Shown: positions 1 through 6,858 of the stretch, one piece after another | Numbering within the stretch: position 1 is the stretch's first letter | Layout: every line of letters begins with the position of its first letter | Translations under genes and position numbers: made by a program | Origin: CAVVIG01 sp050249955 | GTDB lineage: Bacteria; Acidobacteriota; Vicinamibacteria; Vicinamibacterales; CAVVIG01 | Direction of reading: 5' to 3' | DNA: 64,000 nt | Assembly: GCA_050249955.1 (NCBI GenBank) | Contig: JBFWPN010000004.1 | Coordinates: 124,001 to 188,000, forward strand | Notes under the pieces: generated by a model | Told to the model about the DNA's origin: nothing | Databases searched by the model: none | Seen by the model: only the letters and a program-made list of their open reading frames with translations

Positions 1-1236
1 CGGTACGACCACCAGCGGGCCACGCCCGCAGCCAAGGCGAACTTCGCGCCGCGCGCGGGCTTCGCCTGGGATGTCACCGGGCGCGGCACGACCGTCGTCC
101 GTGGCGGCGTCGGGCGGTTCTACGCGTACATCCCGGTGTCGATCGACCTCGCGCACCAGCAGACCGGCGTGCTGACGCGGTACCCCAACATCACCATCAC
201 CGACATCAACAACCCGATCCTCCGCCCCGACGTCATCCGCGATTCCGAAGGGAACCTCGGCGTGGCCGTGCTGAGTGCCGCCGGCCAGGCAGAGCTCAAG
301 CGGCTCCGTGACTCGGTGCTCGCGGGACAGACGTTCAATCGCAATCCCCGCATCGACGATCCGGCTCGCCAGCTCCCATACCAGTGGTCGTGGAGCGTCG
401 GCCTCAGCCAGCAGGTCGGCCCGGTCGCGGCCCTTGGCGTCGACTACGTGGCCAACGTCTCACGCGACCAGATTGGGATCATCGACATCAACGAGCCGGT
501 GAACGGCGTCAGGCCCGGCGCCGCCGGCTTCGACCCGGGCGGTATCTATATCCCCGCCGTGGCGCGCAGCACCAACTTCCAGCGGGTGCTGCTGACCACG
601 ACGCGCCCCGAGTTCAACGGCGACTACAAGTCGCTGCAGCTCTCGTTCAACAAGCGCATGGCCAATCGCTGGAGCGGACGCCTGGCCTACACGGTGCAGT
701 CGAGCCACTACGTCGGGCTGGGCAATCCCGACGCGCGGCGGGTCTGGCTCGACAACAGCATCGAGACCGACTACGGCCGCTTCACGTCCGACCGCCGCCA
801 GGTGCTCGCGGGCAGCGCCACGCTGAACGTATGGAGGACCTTCAACATCGCCACCGTCGTGAGCGCAATCTCGGGTGCCCCCGTCAACGAGACGGTCGGG
901 CGCGACGTGAACGGCGACGGCGACAACAACGACCGGCCCATCCGCGGACTCGACGATGCGGTGCGCCCGATTCAGTCCGATCTCGACGCGCAGGGGCGCG
1001 CCGTCATCAATGGCCTCCAGGGACCGGGGTCGTTCCTCGTCGACCTGTCGTTCCGCTACTCGCTGCCGGTGCGGAATGTCCTCAGCAGCATCGACTTCTT
1101 CTACGACATCTTCAACGTCCTGAACCGCGAGAACCTCGTGCCCCCCACCGGCAACCGTGCCTCGTCCGTGTTCATGGTGCCGACCGCGGCGCAGTTCCCG
1201 CGGCAGATGCAGTTCGGGATCCGGGTGCAGTTCTAG
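1..1236 (+). CDS. TonB-dependent receptor (Oar-like), C-terminal part, truncated by window start
   Basis: The reading frame is open from base 1 and gives 411 residues of the outer-membrane beta-barrel end of a large TonB-dependent transporter. The first residues (FAPRAGFAWD, then GGVGRFY) and the C-terminal sequence ending in QFGIRVQF are typical of acidobacterial Oar-like receptors that carry an N-terminal carboxypeptidase-regulatory domain. That domain, the plug and the signal peptide lie outside the window. The last residue is an aromatic Phe, as expected for a BAM-inserted barrel. Substrate cannot be told from this part. The next gene, 87 bases downstream on the same strand, encodes a regulatory-domain/TPR protein that may act with it. 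Confidence 0.88.
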   Translation, partial: RYDHQRATPAAKANFAPRAGFAWDVTGRGTTVVRGGVGRFYAYIPVSIDLAHQQTGVLTRYPNITITDINNPILRPDVIRDSEGNLGVAVLSAAGQAELKRLRDSVLAGQTFNRNPRIDDPARQLPYQWSWSVGLSQQVGPVAALGVDYVANVSRDQIGIIDINEPVNGVRPGAAGFDPGGIYIPAVARSTNFQRVLLTTTRPEFNGDYKSLQLSFNKRMANRWSGRLAYTVQSSHYVGLGNPDARRVWLDNSIETDYGRFTSDRRQVLAGSATLNVWRTFNIATVVSAISGAPVNETVGRDVNGDGDNNDRPIRGLDDAVRPIQSDLDAQGRAVINGLQGPGSFLVDLSFRYSLPVRNVLSSIDFFYDIFNVLNRENLVPPTGNRASSVFMVPTAAQFPRQMQFGIRVQF

Positions 1237-1323
1237 CGTTCGGAACCTGAGCGTGAAGGGGCCGCGTCAGGCGCCGGGCGCCCGCACGGACGGCGTCGGG
1301 ACAACCGACCGGAGGACGATATC

Positions 1324-2244
1324 GTGATCGGCACGTTGCGACGAATGGGCGTGGTGGCGGTGGCGGTGCTGGTGACCGGCGCCGCCCCGGCGCGTGCGCA
1401 GATGGAACTCAGCGTCCTGCAGGGGGTGGTTCGCGACGAGGCCGGCCAGCCCCTGGCCGACGTGACCTTCCGCATCCGCGACCTGGAGCGCGGTCGGGAA
1501 ACGACCGTGAAGAGCGACAGGAACGGGCGGTTCTACCGGCGCGGGCTCCAGGCAGTGGAGTATGAGCTCTCGGTCGAGAAGGAGGGCTACCAGCCGATTC
1601 ACGACCGGATCAAGCTCGCGGCAGGCAGCGACCGCCGGCTGGACTTCACGCTGGCACGCGCGGCACCCGCCGGTGCCGGCGACTTCGCCGAGGGGGTGAA
1701 GGCCTACAACGCCGGCAATTTCGCGGCTGCAGCGACTGCGTTCGAGGCGGCCGTGGCGAAAGCGCCGAACCTGCCGGAAATCCGGGTGAACCTGGCGCTG
1801 GCCTACTTCCGGCTCTCACGTCCCGCCGAGGCGACGGCCGAACTGCAGAAGGCGGCCGAACTCGCACCCGGCGACCCTCACCTCCAGTTCCAGCTCGGGA
1901 GCGCGTACGTCGACCTCAAGGATCTCCCGAAGGCAGCGGCGGCCCTCGAACTCGGGCTCTCGAAGGTCACGGATCGGAGCGACCCGCTCCTCTTCGACGC
2001 ACACCTGACCCTGGGCGCCGTGTACTTCGCGTCGAATGCGCCGGAGAAGGCGGAGGCGCAGTACCGGCAGGCCCTGGACCTCAAGCCCGACGCCCCGGCG
2101 GCACTGCTCGGCCTCGGCAAGGTGCAGTTCAGCCGCAACGACCCTGCGGCCGCGCGCGGCACGTTCGAGCGGCTCCTCGAAAGGCACCCGGCATCGCCGG
2201 AGGCGGCCCAGGCCGCGCCCTTCATGGCCGAGCTGCGCAAGTAG
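1324..2244 (+). CDS. Secreted carboxypeptidase-regulatory-like domain plus TPR protein
   Basis: A 306-residue protein starting at GTG, chosen because GGAGGA lies 8 bases before it. Residues 1-26 form a signal peptide (VAVAVLVTGAAPARAQ end). Residues about 28-105 resemble a carboxypeptidase-regulatory beta-sandwich (VVRDEAGQPLADVTF, then EYELSVEKEGY). Residues about 118-300 are tetratricopeptide repeats, seen as AYNAGNFAAAATAFEAA, AYFRLSRPAEATAEL and related helices. It is probably a periplasmic or envelope scaffold. It follows a TonB receptor in the same direction, so the two may be co-transcribed; the partner and the role are inference. Confidence 0.8.
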   Translation: MIGTLRRMGVVAVAVLVTGAAPARAQMELSVLQGVVRDEAGQPLADVTFRIRDLERGRETTVKSDRNGRFYRRGLQAVEYELSVEKEGYQPIHDRIKLAAGSDRRLDFTLARAAPAGAGDFAEGVKAYNAGNFAAAATAFEAAVAKAPNLPEIRVNLALAYFRLSRPAEATAELQKAAELAPGDPHLQFQLGSAYVDLKDLPKAAAALELGLSKVTDRSDPLLFDAHLTLGAVYFASNAPEKAEAQYRQALDLKPDAPAALLGLGKVQFSRNDPAAARGTFERLLERHPASPEAAQAAPFMAELRK

Positions 2245-2341
2245 CAGGCTGCTGCTCGTCCCATGTCGATCCGGCCTCGTGTGGATCGACAACCTGAGTC
2301 GGACTACCATGCGGCGGCGTCCGCCTCAGGAGAACAGTGAC

Positions 2342-3460
2342 ATGAGTTCAGTGCGCGTGCTGGTCGGCACCCGGAAGGGTGCGTTCGTCATCTCGGCCGA
2401 TGGAGCCCGGAAGGACTGGGACATCCAGGGGCCCTTCTTCGGCGGTTGGGAGCTGTACCACCTCAAAGGGTCGCCGGTCGACCCCAACCGCATCTATGCC
2501 TCGCAGGGCTCGGGATGGTTCGGTCAGCTGATTCAGCGGTCGAACGACGGCGGCCGGACGTGGGAGGCGATGGACAACACCTTCACCTACGACGGCGTAC
2601 CTGGCACGCACCAGTGGTACGACGGCACGCCGCATCCATGGGAGTTCAAGCGGGTCTGGCACCTCGAGCCGTCGCTGACCGATCCTGACGTGGTCTACGC
2701 CGGGGTGGAGGATGCGGCGCTGTTCCGCACGATCGACGGCGGCAGGAGCTGGCACGAGATGCCCGGCCTCCGACGGCACGGCAGCGGTTCGCAGTGGTCG
2801 CCTGGTGCGGGCGGCATGTGCCTGCACACCATCATCCAGGACCCGGTCGACCGCCAGCGCCTGTTCATCGCCATCTCCGCCGCTGGCGCCTTCCGGACCG
2901 ACGATGGCGGCGAGAACTGGAAGGCGATCAACCAGGGGCTCCGGTCCAACCACATTCCAGACGGGACGGCGGAAGTGGGGCACTGCGTCCACCACGTGGC
3001 CCAGCATCCGGCGCGTCCGAACGTGCTGTTCATGCAGAAGCACTGGGACGTGATGCGGAGCGACAACGCCGGCGACTCGTGGGTGGAGGTCAGCGGGAAC
3101 CTGCCGACCGACTTCGGCTTTCCCATCGACATCCACGCGCACGAGCCCGACACCATCTACGTGGTCCCCATCAAGAGCGACTCCGAGCACTATCCACCCG
3201 ACGGCCGGCTGCGCGTCTACCGGAGCCGCACCGGTGGCAACGACTGGGAGCCGCTGACCAACGGACTCCCGCAGAAGGACTGCTACGTCAACGTGCTCCG
3301 CGATGCCATGGCGGTCGATCGGCTCGACTCCTGCGGCATCTACTTCGGCACCACGGGCGGCCAGGTCTACGCGTCGCCCGACGGCGGGAACACCTGGAGC
3401 GCCATCGCACGTGACCTGCCCCCGGTCCTCTCCGTGGAAGTGCAGACGTTGACTGCCTGA
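2342..3460 (+). CDS. Asp-box (BNR/sortilin-type) beta-propeller protein
   Basis: A 372-residue protein beginning MSSVRVLVGTRKGAFV; the ATG follows an AGGAGA motif. The frame is open further upstream, but upstream residues are low-quality and lack an SD. Six Asp-box-like motifs recur every 50-60 residues: SNDGGRTW near 66, TIDGGRSW near 129, TDDGGENW near 186, SDNAGDSW near 240, SRTGGNDW near 295 and SPDGGNTW near 346. This predicts a sialidase/Vps10-like propeller. There is no signal peptide, so it is probably cytoplasmic, unlike secreted sialidases, and the arginine triad of sialidases is not evident. The next gene, 11 bases downstream, is a MoaD/ThiS-like protein, so the pair is very likely one operon. 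Molecular role unknown. Confidence 0.83.
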   Translation: MSSVRVLVGTRKGAFVISADGARKDWDIQGPFFGGWELYHLKGSPVDPNRIYASQGSGWFGQLIQRSNDGGRTWEAMDNTFTYDGVPGTHQWYDGTPHPWEFKRVWHLEPSLTDPDVVYAGVEDAALFRTIDGGRSWHEMPGLRRHGSGSQWSPGAGGMCLHTIIQDPVDRQRLFIAISAAGAFRTDDGGENWKAINQGLRSNHIPDGTAEVGHCVHHVAQHPARPNVLFMQKHWDVMRSDNAGDSWVEVSGNLPTDFGFPIDIHAHEPDTIYVVPIKSDSEHYPPDGRLRVYRSRTGGNDWEPLTNGLPQKDCYVNVLRDAMAVDRLDSCGIYFGTTGGQVYASPDGGNTWSAIARDLPPVLSVEVQTLTA

Positions 3461-3471
3461 CGGGCACGCCC

Positions 3472-3774
3472 ATGGGGATTCGTGTCGTGCTCCCGCACCA
3501 CCTGCGAACCCTTGCGGGTGTCGGGGCTGAAGTGATCGTCGATGTCGAGGGGCCGGCCACCGTGTCCGGCGTGCTCGGCGCCCTCGAGTCGGCCTACCCG
3601 GTGCTCCGGGGCACCATCCGCGATCACGGCACGCTGAAGCGGCGTCCTTTCCTCCGCTTCTTCGCGTGCGAGGAGGACCTCTCGCTGCTGCCGCCCGACA
3701 CCACGCCGCTTCCGGCGCGCGTGGTGTCCGGCGACGATCCGTTCTACGTGATCGGTGCCATCGCCGGTGGCTGA
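3472..3774 (+). CDS. MoaD/ThiS-like small beta-grasp protein with C-terminal Gly-Gly
   Basis: A 100-residue protein with the compact composition of the MoaD/ThiS ubiquitin-like fold (VVLPHHLRTLAG at the N terminus, then VSGVLGALESAYPVLRG). It ends exactly in Gly-Gly-stop, the tail that E1-like enzymes adenylate and convert to a thiocarboxylate. It is longer than typical MoaD (about 80 residues). No moaE, thiG, thiF or other cofactor gene is nearby; the neighbour is the Asp-box propeller gene 11 bases upstream. It could be a sulfur carrier or a protein modifier, which sequence alone cannot decide. Its 3' end overlaps the convergent DinB gene by 31 bases. Confidence 0.82.
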   Translation: MGIRVVLPHHLRTLAGVGAEVIVDVEGPATVSGVLGALESAYPVLRGTIRDHGTLKRRPFLRFFACEEDLSLLPPDTTPLPARVVSGDDPFYVIGAIAGG

Positions 3775-4286
3775 ACCCGCGTCACGCCGCCGGCACCCAG
3801 CACGTCGAGCGGCAGCGGCCCGGCGCTCCCGGCGGACCCGCCCGTGACGATGCGGCGCAGGTAGCCGGCCTGTCCGAGGTGGAACGCCGTGTGCGCGACC
3901 AGGTGCAGCAGGAAGCGCCCGGTCGTGGTCTGCAGCCCGCCCGGTGCCCCGGGCATCGGCTCGTCGAGGGTGCGTTCCTCCACCTTCGCGAGCGTGGCAT
4001 GCACGGCATCGGCAGCTGCGGTCAGCGATGCGACGACCCCGTCCCGCGTCCCCTGCGACGCCCCGAACTCCGCATCACGGTTCCTGACGTAGCCGCTCCC
4101 GCCGAGCAGGGCGCCCACGAAGTGCTGCAGGTTGCCGCTCACGTGCAGCGCGAGGTTCCCGGCCGAATTGCTGACCCCCGGCACCACCGTCCACAGCGAG
4201 GCATCGTCGGGAAACCGTTGTACCTCGCGGGTGAACCCGTCGAGTTCGCGGAGCAGCATCAGTGAGATGTCGGATGTGATGGGCAT
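3744..4286 (-). CDS. DinB family protein
   Basis: A 180-residue protein with the four-helix DinB/YfiT layout. Histidines sit where the metal triad is expected: LALHVSGN in the second helix and HTAFHLGQAGYLR in the fourth. Such proteins are metal-dependent, often thiol-transferase-like enzymes; the name comes from a damage-inducible homologue and does not imply a DNA repair role. The ATG was chosen because TATGCT lies six bases upstream, matching the leaderless layout of many genes here. Its 3' end overlaps the MoaD-like gene on the opposite strand. Substrate unknown. Confidence 0.85.
   Translation of the reverse strand: MPITSDISLMLLRELDGFTREVQRFPDDASLWTVVPGVSNSAGNLALHVSGNLQHFVGALLGGSGYVRNRDAEFGASQGTRDGVVASLTAAADAVHATLAKVEERTLDEPMPGAPGGLQTTTGRFLLHLVAHTAFHLGQAGYLRRIVTGGSAGSAGPLPLDVLGAGGVTRVQPPAMAPIT
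3763..3794. terminator. Hairpin in the MoaD/DinB convergent overlap
   Basis: GCCGGTGGC (3763-3771) pairs with GCCGCCGGC (3786-3794), nine pairs including one G-U, loop 14 nt, no T tract. It spans the ends of both convergent genes. Confidence 0.4.
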
Positions 4287-4292
4287 GGCGGA

Positions 4293-4298
4293 AGCATA
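4293..4298 (-). promoter_or_regulatory. -10-like TATGCT, leaderless start of the DinB gene
   Basis: On the minus strand TATGCT ends 6 nt before the ATG at 4286. No convincing -35 element is visible. Confidence 0.45.
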
Positions 4299-4318
4299 GC
4301 GGGGAACGGCCCGGGTCC

Positions 4319-4324
4319 TATAAT
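4319..4324 (+). promoter_or_regulatory. -10 element TATAAT of the FMN-binding gene
   Basis: A perfect TATAAT lies 16 nt before the GTG at 4341, giving a predicted leader of about 10 nt. It shares the short divergent region with the DinB promoter. Confidence 0.5.
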
Positions 4325-4340
4325 CGGGAAGCGCGTTCCC

Positions 4341-4811
4341 GTGGTCCACAGCCTTCCGCCCTCGCACGGTGCATCGGCACGCACCGCCAACCTGTCCCGT
4401 CGCGTGACGGGAGCGTGGGGCGTCGTGGCCGGTGTGGTCGGCGTCTGCACCGTGTTCGCGGCGGGGTACGTGCGCACGGCTCCGGCCCGCGCGGCGTACA
4501 CGGCACAACCACGGACGCTCGGCACCTATCGAGACGGTACCTACCAGGCCTGGGGTTCCGGACGGCACGGTCGCATCCTCGCAACAGTCGTCATCAGGCG
4601 AGGGCGGATTGCGTCGGCGTCGATCACGACCTGTCGCATGCGGTATCCCTGCCGGATGATCGAGGCGCTGCCCGCGCAGGTGGTGGCCAGGCAGGGCACC
4701 GAGGTGGACATCGTGTCGGGTGCCACCGACAGCGGCGAGGTGTTCGCGCGTGCGGTGGACAGGGCGCTGGCCGAGGCGGCGCGCCACGCAGACGCGCAGG
4801 AGCCGCGCTGA
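4341..4811 (+). CDS. Membrane-anchored FMN-binding domain protein
   Basis: A 156-residue protein with one membrane segment at about 24-45 (GVVAGVVGVCTVFAAGYV) and an exported FMN_bind domain like that of NqrC/RnfG. Diagnostic pieces are GTYRDGTYQAWG, GRILATVVI and the C-terminal DIVSGATDS. The last fits the D-x-x-S/T-G-A-T site to which the flavin transferase ApbE attaches FMN through phosphoester to Thr. No apbE or other electron-transport subunit is in the window, so it is probably an orphan flavoprotein. The GTG start is supported by the upstream TATAAT; there is no clear SD. Electron donor and acceptor are unknown. Confidence 0.83.
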   Translation: MVHSLPPSHGASARTANLSRRVTGAWGVVAGVVGVCTVFAAGYVRTAPARAAYTAQPRTLGTYRDGTYQAWGSGRHGRILATVVIRRGRIASASITTCRMRYPCRMIEALPAQVVARQGTEVDIVSGATDSGEVFARAVDRALAEAARHADAQEPR

Positions 4812-4842
4812 ACATCCGGCTGCGGTGACAGACCCAGGTGAT

Positions 4843-4859
4843 GGCGCGTTCAGCGCGCC
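4843..4859. terminator. Hairpin between FMN-binding gene and sulfatase-fold gene
   Basis: GGCGCG (4843-4848), loop TTCAG, CGCGCC (4854-4859). The stop codon of the minus-strand gene lies at the loop. No T tract. Confidence 0.5.
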
Positions 4860-6736
4860 GGCGGCGGTGCGGCCGGCGCCGGCACGCGCCGGCCTGGCGC
4901 CCTGACGGTCCGCTCGACACGCTCGCGATACTCCCGCAGCAGATCCGGTCGTCCGGGCCCGAGGTCGTGGAGTTCGTCCGGGTCCACAGCAAGGTCGTAC
5001 AGCTCTTCCTTCTGCGTCCCGTAGTTGACGATGTAGTGATGCGAGCCGACGACGATGGACTTCATGGCGCCCTGTCGCGCGGGGTAGAAGTCCGGATAGC
5101 CCGGAACGAGGCGGTCGACCTCGGACACGATGTCGCGAGGGGCGGGAGCGTGGTCCCGGTCGGGTGTCCAGTACTCCCGGAGCGATCGGCCCGGCAACGG
5201 TGAGTCCGACAGGCCGGTGAGATCGGCCAGGGTGGCCGCGATGTCGCGCGTACTCACCGGTTCGGCGACGGCGACGTCGCGTGGGACGTGGCCCGGGTAC
5301 AGGACGAACAGCGGCACGTGCAGCAGTGGCATGTACAGGCTCCCCGCATGCTGCAGGAGGTTGTGCTCGCCGAAGTGCTCGCCGTGATCGGCGGTGATGA
5401 CGACCACCGTGTTGCCGAGGGCGCCGGTGCGTTCGAGCGCACCGAAGAGGGCGCCGATCTGCTGATCGAGCCAGGCGACCGTTGCGTCGTACGAGCCGTG
5501 CAGCCCGCGGATCTCCTCGGGTGTGTAGCGATCCAGGGTGTAGGTGGGCAGGTCGCGCACGGGCGGTGCCGTGGTGAACTGCTGGCGGATCGTGTCCGGG
5601 GCGAGGTACGGATCGTGCGCGTCGATGTAGTTCAGGAACGCGAAGAACGGGCGCGACCGGTCGCGTGCGGCGAGCCACGCGAGGACGTTCTCGTTGATCG
5701 TCGCGGCGGAACGCACCATCCACTTTTCCTCGTGGCTGGTGAGGTAGGGCGTGAACGTCAGCTGCGACTCGAGGGCGTCGGCGGCCGCGGTCTGCATGAT
5801 CATCCGCAGCGGGACGTTGGGATGGTCGACATACCGGCTGAAGCCGCGGGCCAGTCCATACTCCGCACCGGCGTAGAACATGTTCGCGGCGAAGCCGGAG
5901 GTCACGTAGCCATGCGCGGTGAACTGCTCGGCGAGCGTCGGATAGCGACCATCGAGCGGCTTGTACTGCCCTGCGCCGAGTTCCGACGGCCAGTGCCCGG
6001 TGAAGAGGCTGGCATGCGCCGGCAGTGTCCACGGCGCGGGGGAGATGGCCCGCTCGAATCGGACGCCCTGCCGCGCCAGGCGGTCGAGATTGGGCGTGCG
6101 GGCGCGCGGGTCCCCGTACAGGCCCAGGCTCGAGGCACGGACGGTGTCGAGCACGATGAACAGTACGTTCGGCCGGCCAGCCTCCGCGCGTGGCAGTGAC
6201 GACAGCACGCGTTGCTCGGCGAGCCATGGGGCGAGGGCCGCCCGCCCTGCGAATGCCAGCACGATGACGGCGAGCAGCGCGAACGAGCGCCGGATCACGC
6301 GATCGAGCAGGAAGGCATGGCTCGCGCCGGTCCTCGCGAGCTGCACCGCCACGCCAGCCGCGAGGAAGGCGCCGGCGACCGGCGCCACCTTCCGCACCAC
6401 GGCGATGCCGCCGAAGGCAGCCACGAAGCCGAGCACGAACAGCAGCCCCCAGTAGAAGCTGGCGGCCCTGGCGCGGCGGAGCAGCAGCGTCGTGATCGCG
6501 GTGAGCGGCGCGCAGATCATCAGGTATCCGAGCGGTATCCACCACGGATATCGAGGCTGCACCACGCGGTAGCCCAGCGCCGTGCTCCGGGCAAGGAAGA
6601 GGATCTCGACGAGGCTGACCAGCAGGACGAACCAGAGGCAGTAGAGCGCCCAGCGGAACGGCTGGCGTCGGATGGTGTCGATGACCGCCGCGGAAGACTG
6701 GCGCGAGCGGGACAGCACCTCGCCGAGCGATGTCAT
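4850..6736 (-). CDS. Membrane-embedded sulfatase-fold hydrolase/transferase with Thr at the nucleophile position
   Basis: A 628-residue protein. About five membrane helices lie within residues 28-172, followed by an exported alkaline-phosphatase-superfamily domain. Visible metal ligands are D197 (VLDTVRAS) and D450-H451 (TADHGEHFGEH). The segment where sulfatases have C/S-x-P-x-R reads P-W-T-L-P-A-H, so Thr237 occupies the nucleophile position and no formylglycine can form there. LtaS-type phosphoglycerol transferases also use Thr, so a phosphotransfer or lipid/envelope role is as likely as sulfate ester hydrolysis. The start overlaps the stop of a short leader ORF by ATGA, and the 3' end faces the FMN-binding gene. 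Confidence 0.85.
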   Translation of the reverse strand: MTSLGEVLSRSRQSSAAVIDTIRRQPFRWALYCLWFVLLVSLVEILFLARSTALGYRVVQPRYPWWIPLGYLMICAPLTAITTLLLRRARAASFYWGLLFVLGFVAAFGGIAVVRKVAPVAGAFLAAGVAVQLARTGASHAFLLDRVIRRSFALLAVIVLAFAGRAALAPWLAEQRVLSSLPRAEAGRPNVLFIVLDTVRASSLGLYGDPRARTPNLDRLARQGVRFERAISPAPWTLPAHASLFTGHWPSELGAGQYKPLDGRYPTLAEQFTAHGYVTSGFAANMFYAGAEYGLARGFSRYVDHPNVPLRMIMQTAAADALESQLTFTPYLTSHEEKWMVRSAATINENVLAWLAARDRSRPFFAFLNYIDAHDPYLAPDTIRQQFTTAPPVRDLPTYTLDRYTPEEIRGLHGSYDATVAWLDQQIGALFGALERTGALGNTVVVITADHGEHFGEHNLLQHAGSLYMPLLHVPLFVLYPGHVPRDVAVAEPVSTRDIAATLADLTGLSDSPLPGRSLREYWTPDRDHAPAPRDIVSEVDRLVPGYPDFYPARQGAMKSIVVGSHHYIVNYGTQKEELYDLAVDPDELHDLGPGRPDLLREYRERVERTVRAPGRRVPAPAAPPPAR

Positions 6737-6813
6737 CGAGTGGTGTGCTCCGGGAACACCGACGCGGGCCGGGATGCGTGCGTCGCCGGCACAGGTGTTC
6801 GGGCGGGCAACAT
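6733..6813 (-). CDS. Possible 26-residue leader ORF overlapping the sulfatase-fold gene start
   Basis: The frame begins with ATG 9 nt after a perfect TATAAT and runs 26 codons (MLPARTPVPATHAS then RPASVFPEHTTR). Its TGA overlaps the ATG of the downstream gene as ATGA. The layout suggests a leaderless upstream ORF that delivers ribosomes to the main gene by termination-reinitiation. The peptide resembles nothing I know and may have no function beyond translation. It could be fortuitous, since a 27-codon open frame is common at this G+C. Confidence 0.4.
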   Translation of the reverse strand: MLPARTPVPATHASRPASVFPEHTTR

Positions 6814-6822
6814 GGTGTTGCG

Positions 6823-6828
6823 ATTATA
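6823..6828 (-). promoter_or_regulatory. -10 element TATAAT upstream of the sulfatase-fold gene
   Basis: A perfect TATAAT on the minus strand, 9 nt before the leader ORF ATG (6813) and 86 nt before the main ATG. Confidence 0.5.
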
Positions 6829-6858
6829 TCCAACGCTGCGCGGGCCCGGGCCGCAGCG

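Noticed and set aside
2036..2341. Upstream extension of the Asp-box propeller gene
   Set aside because: The extra residues overlap the TPR gene, are Arg/Ser-rich and lack an SD; the ATG at 2342 has one.
4850..6736. Classical formylglycine-dependent sulfatase
   Set aside because: The Cys/Ser of the C/S-x-P-x-R motif is replaced by Thr and the Arg by His.
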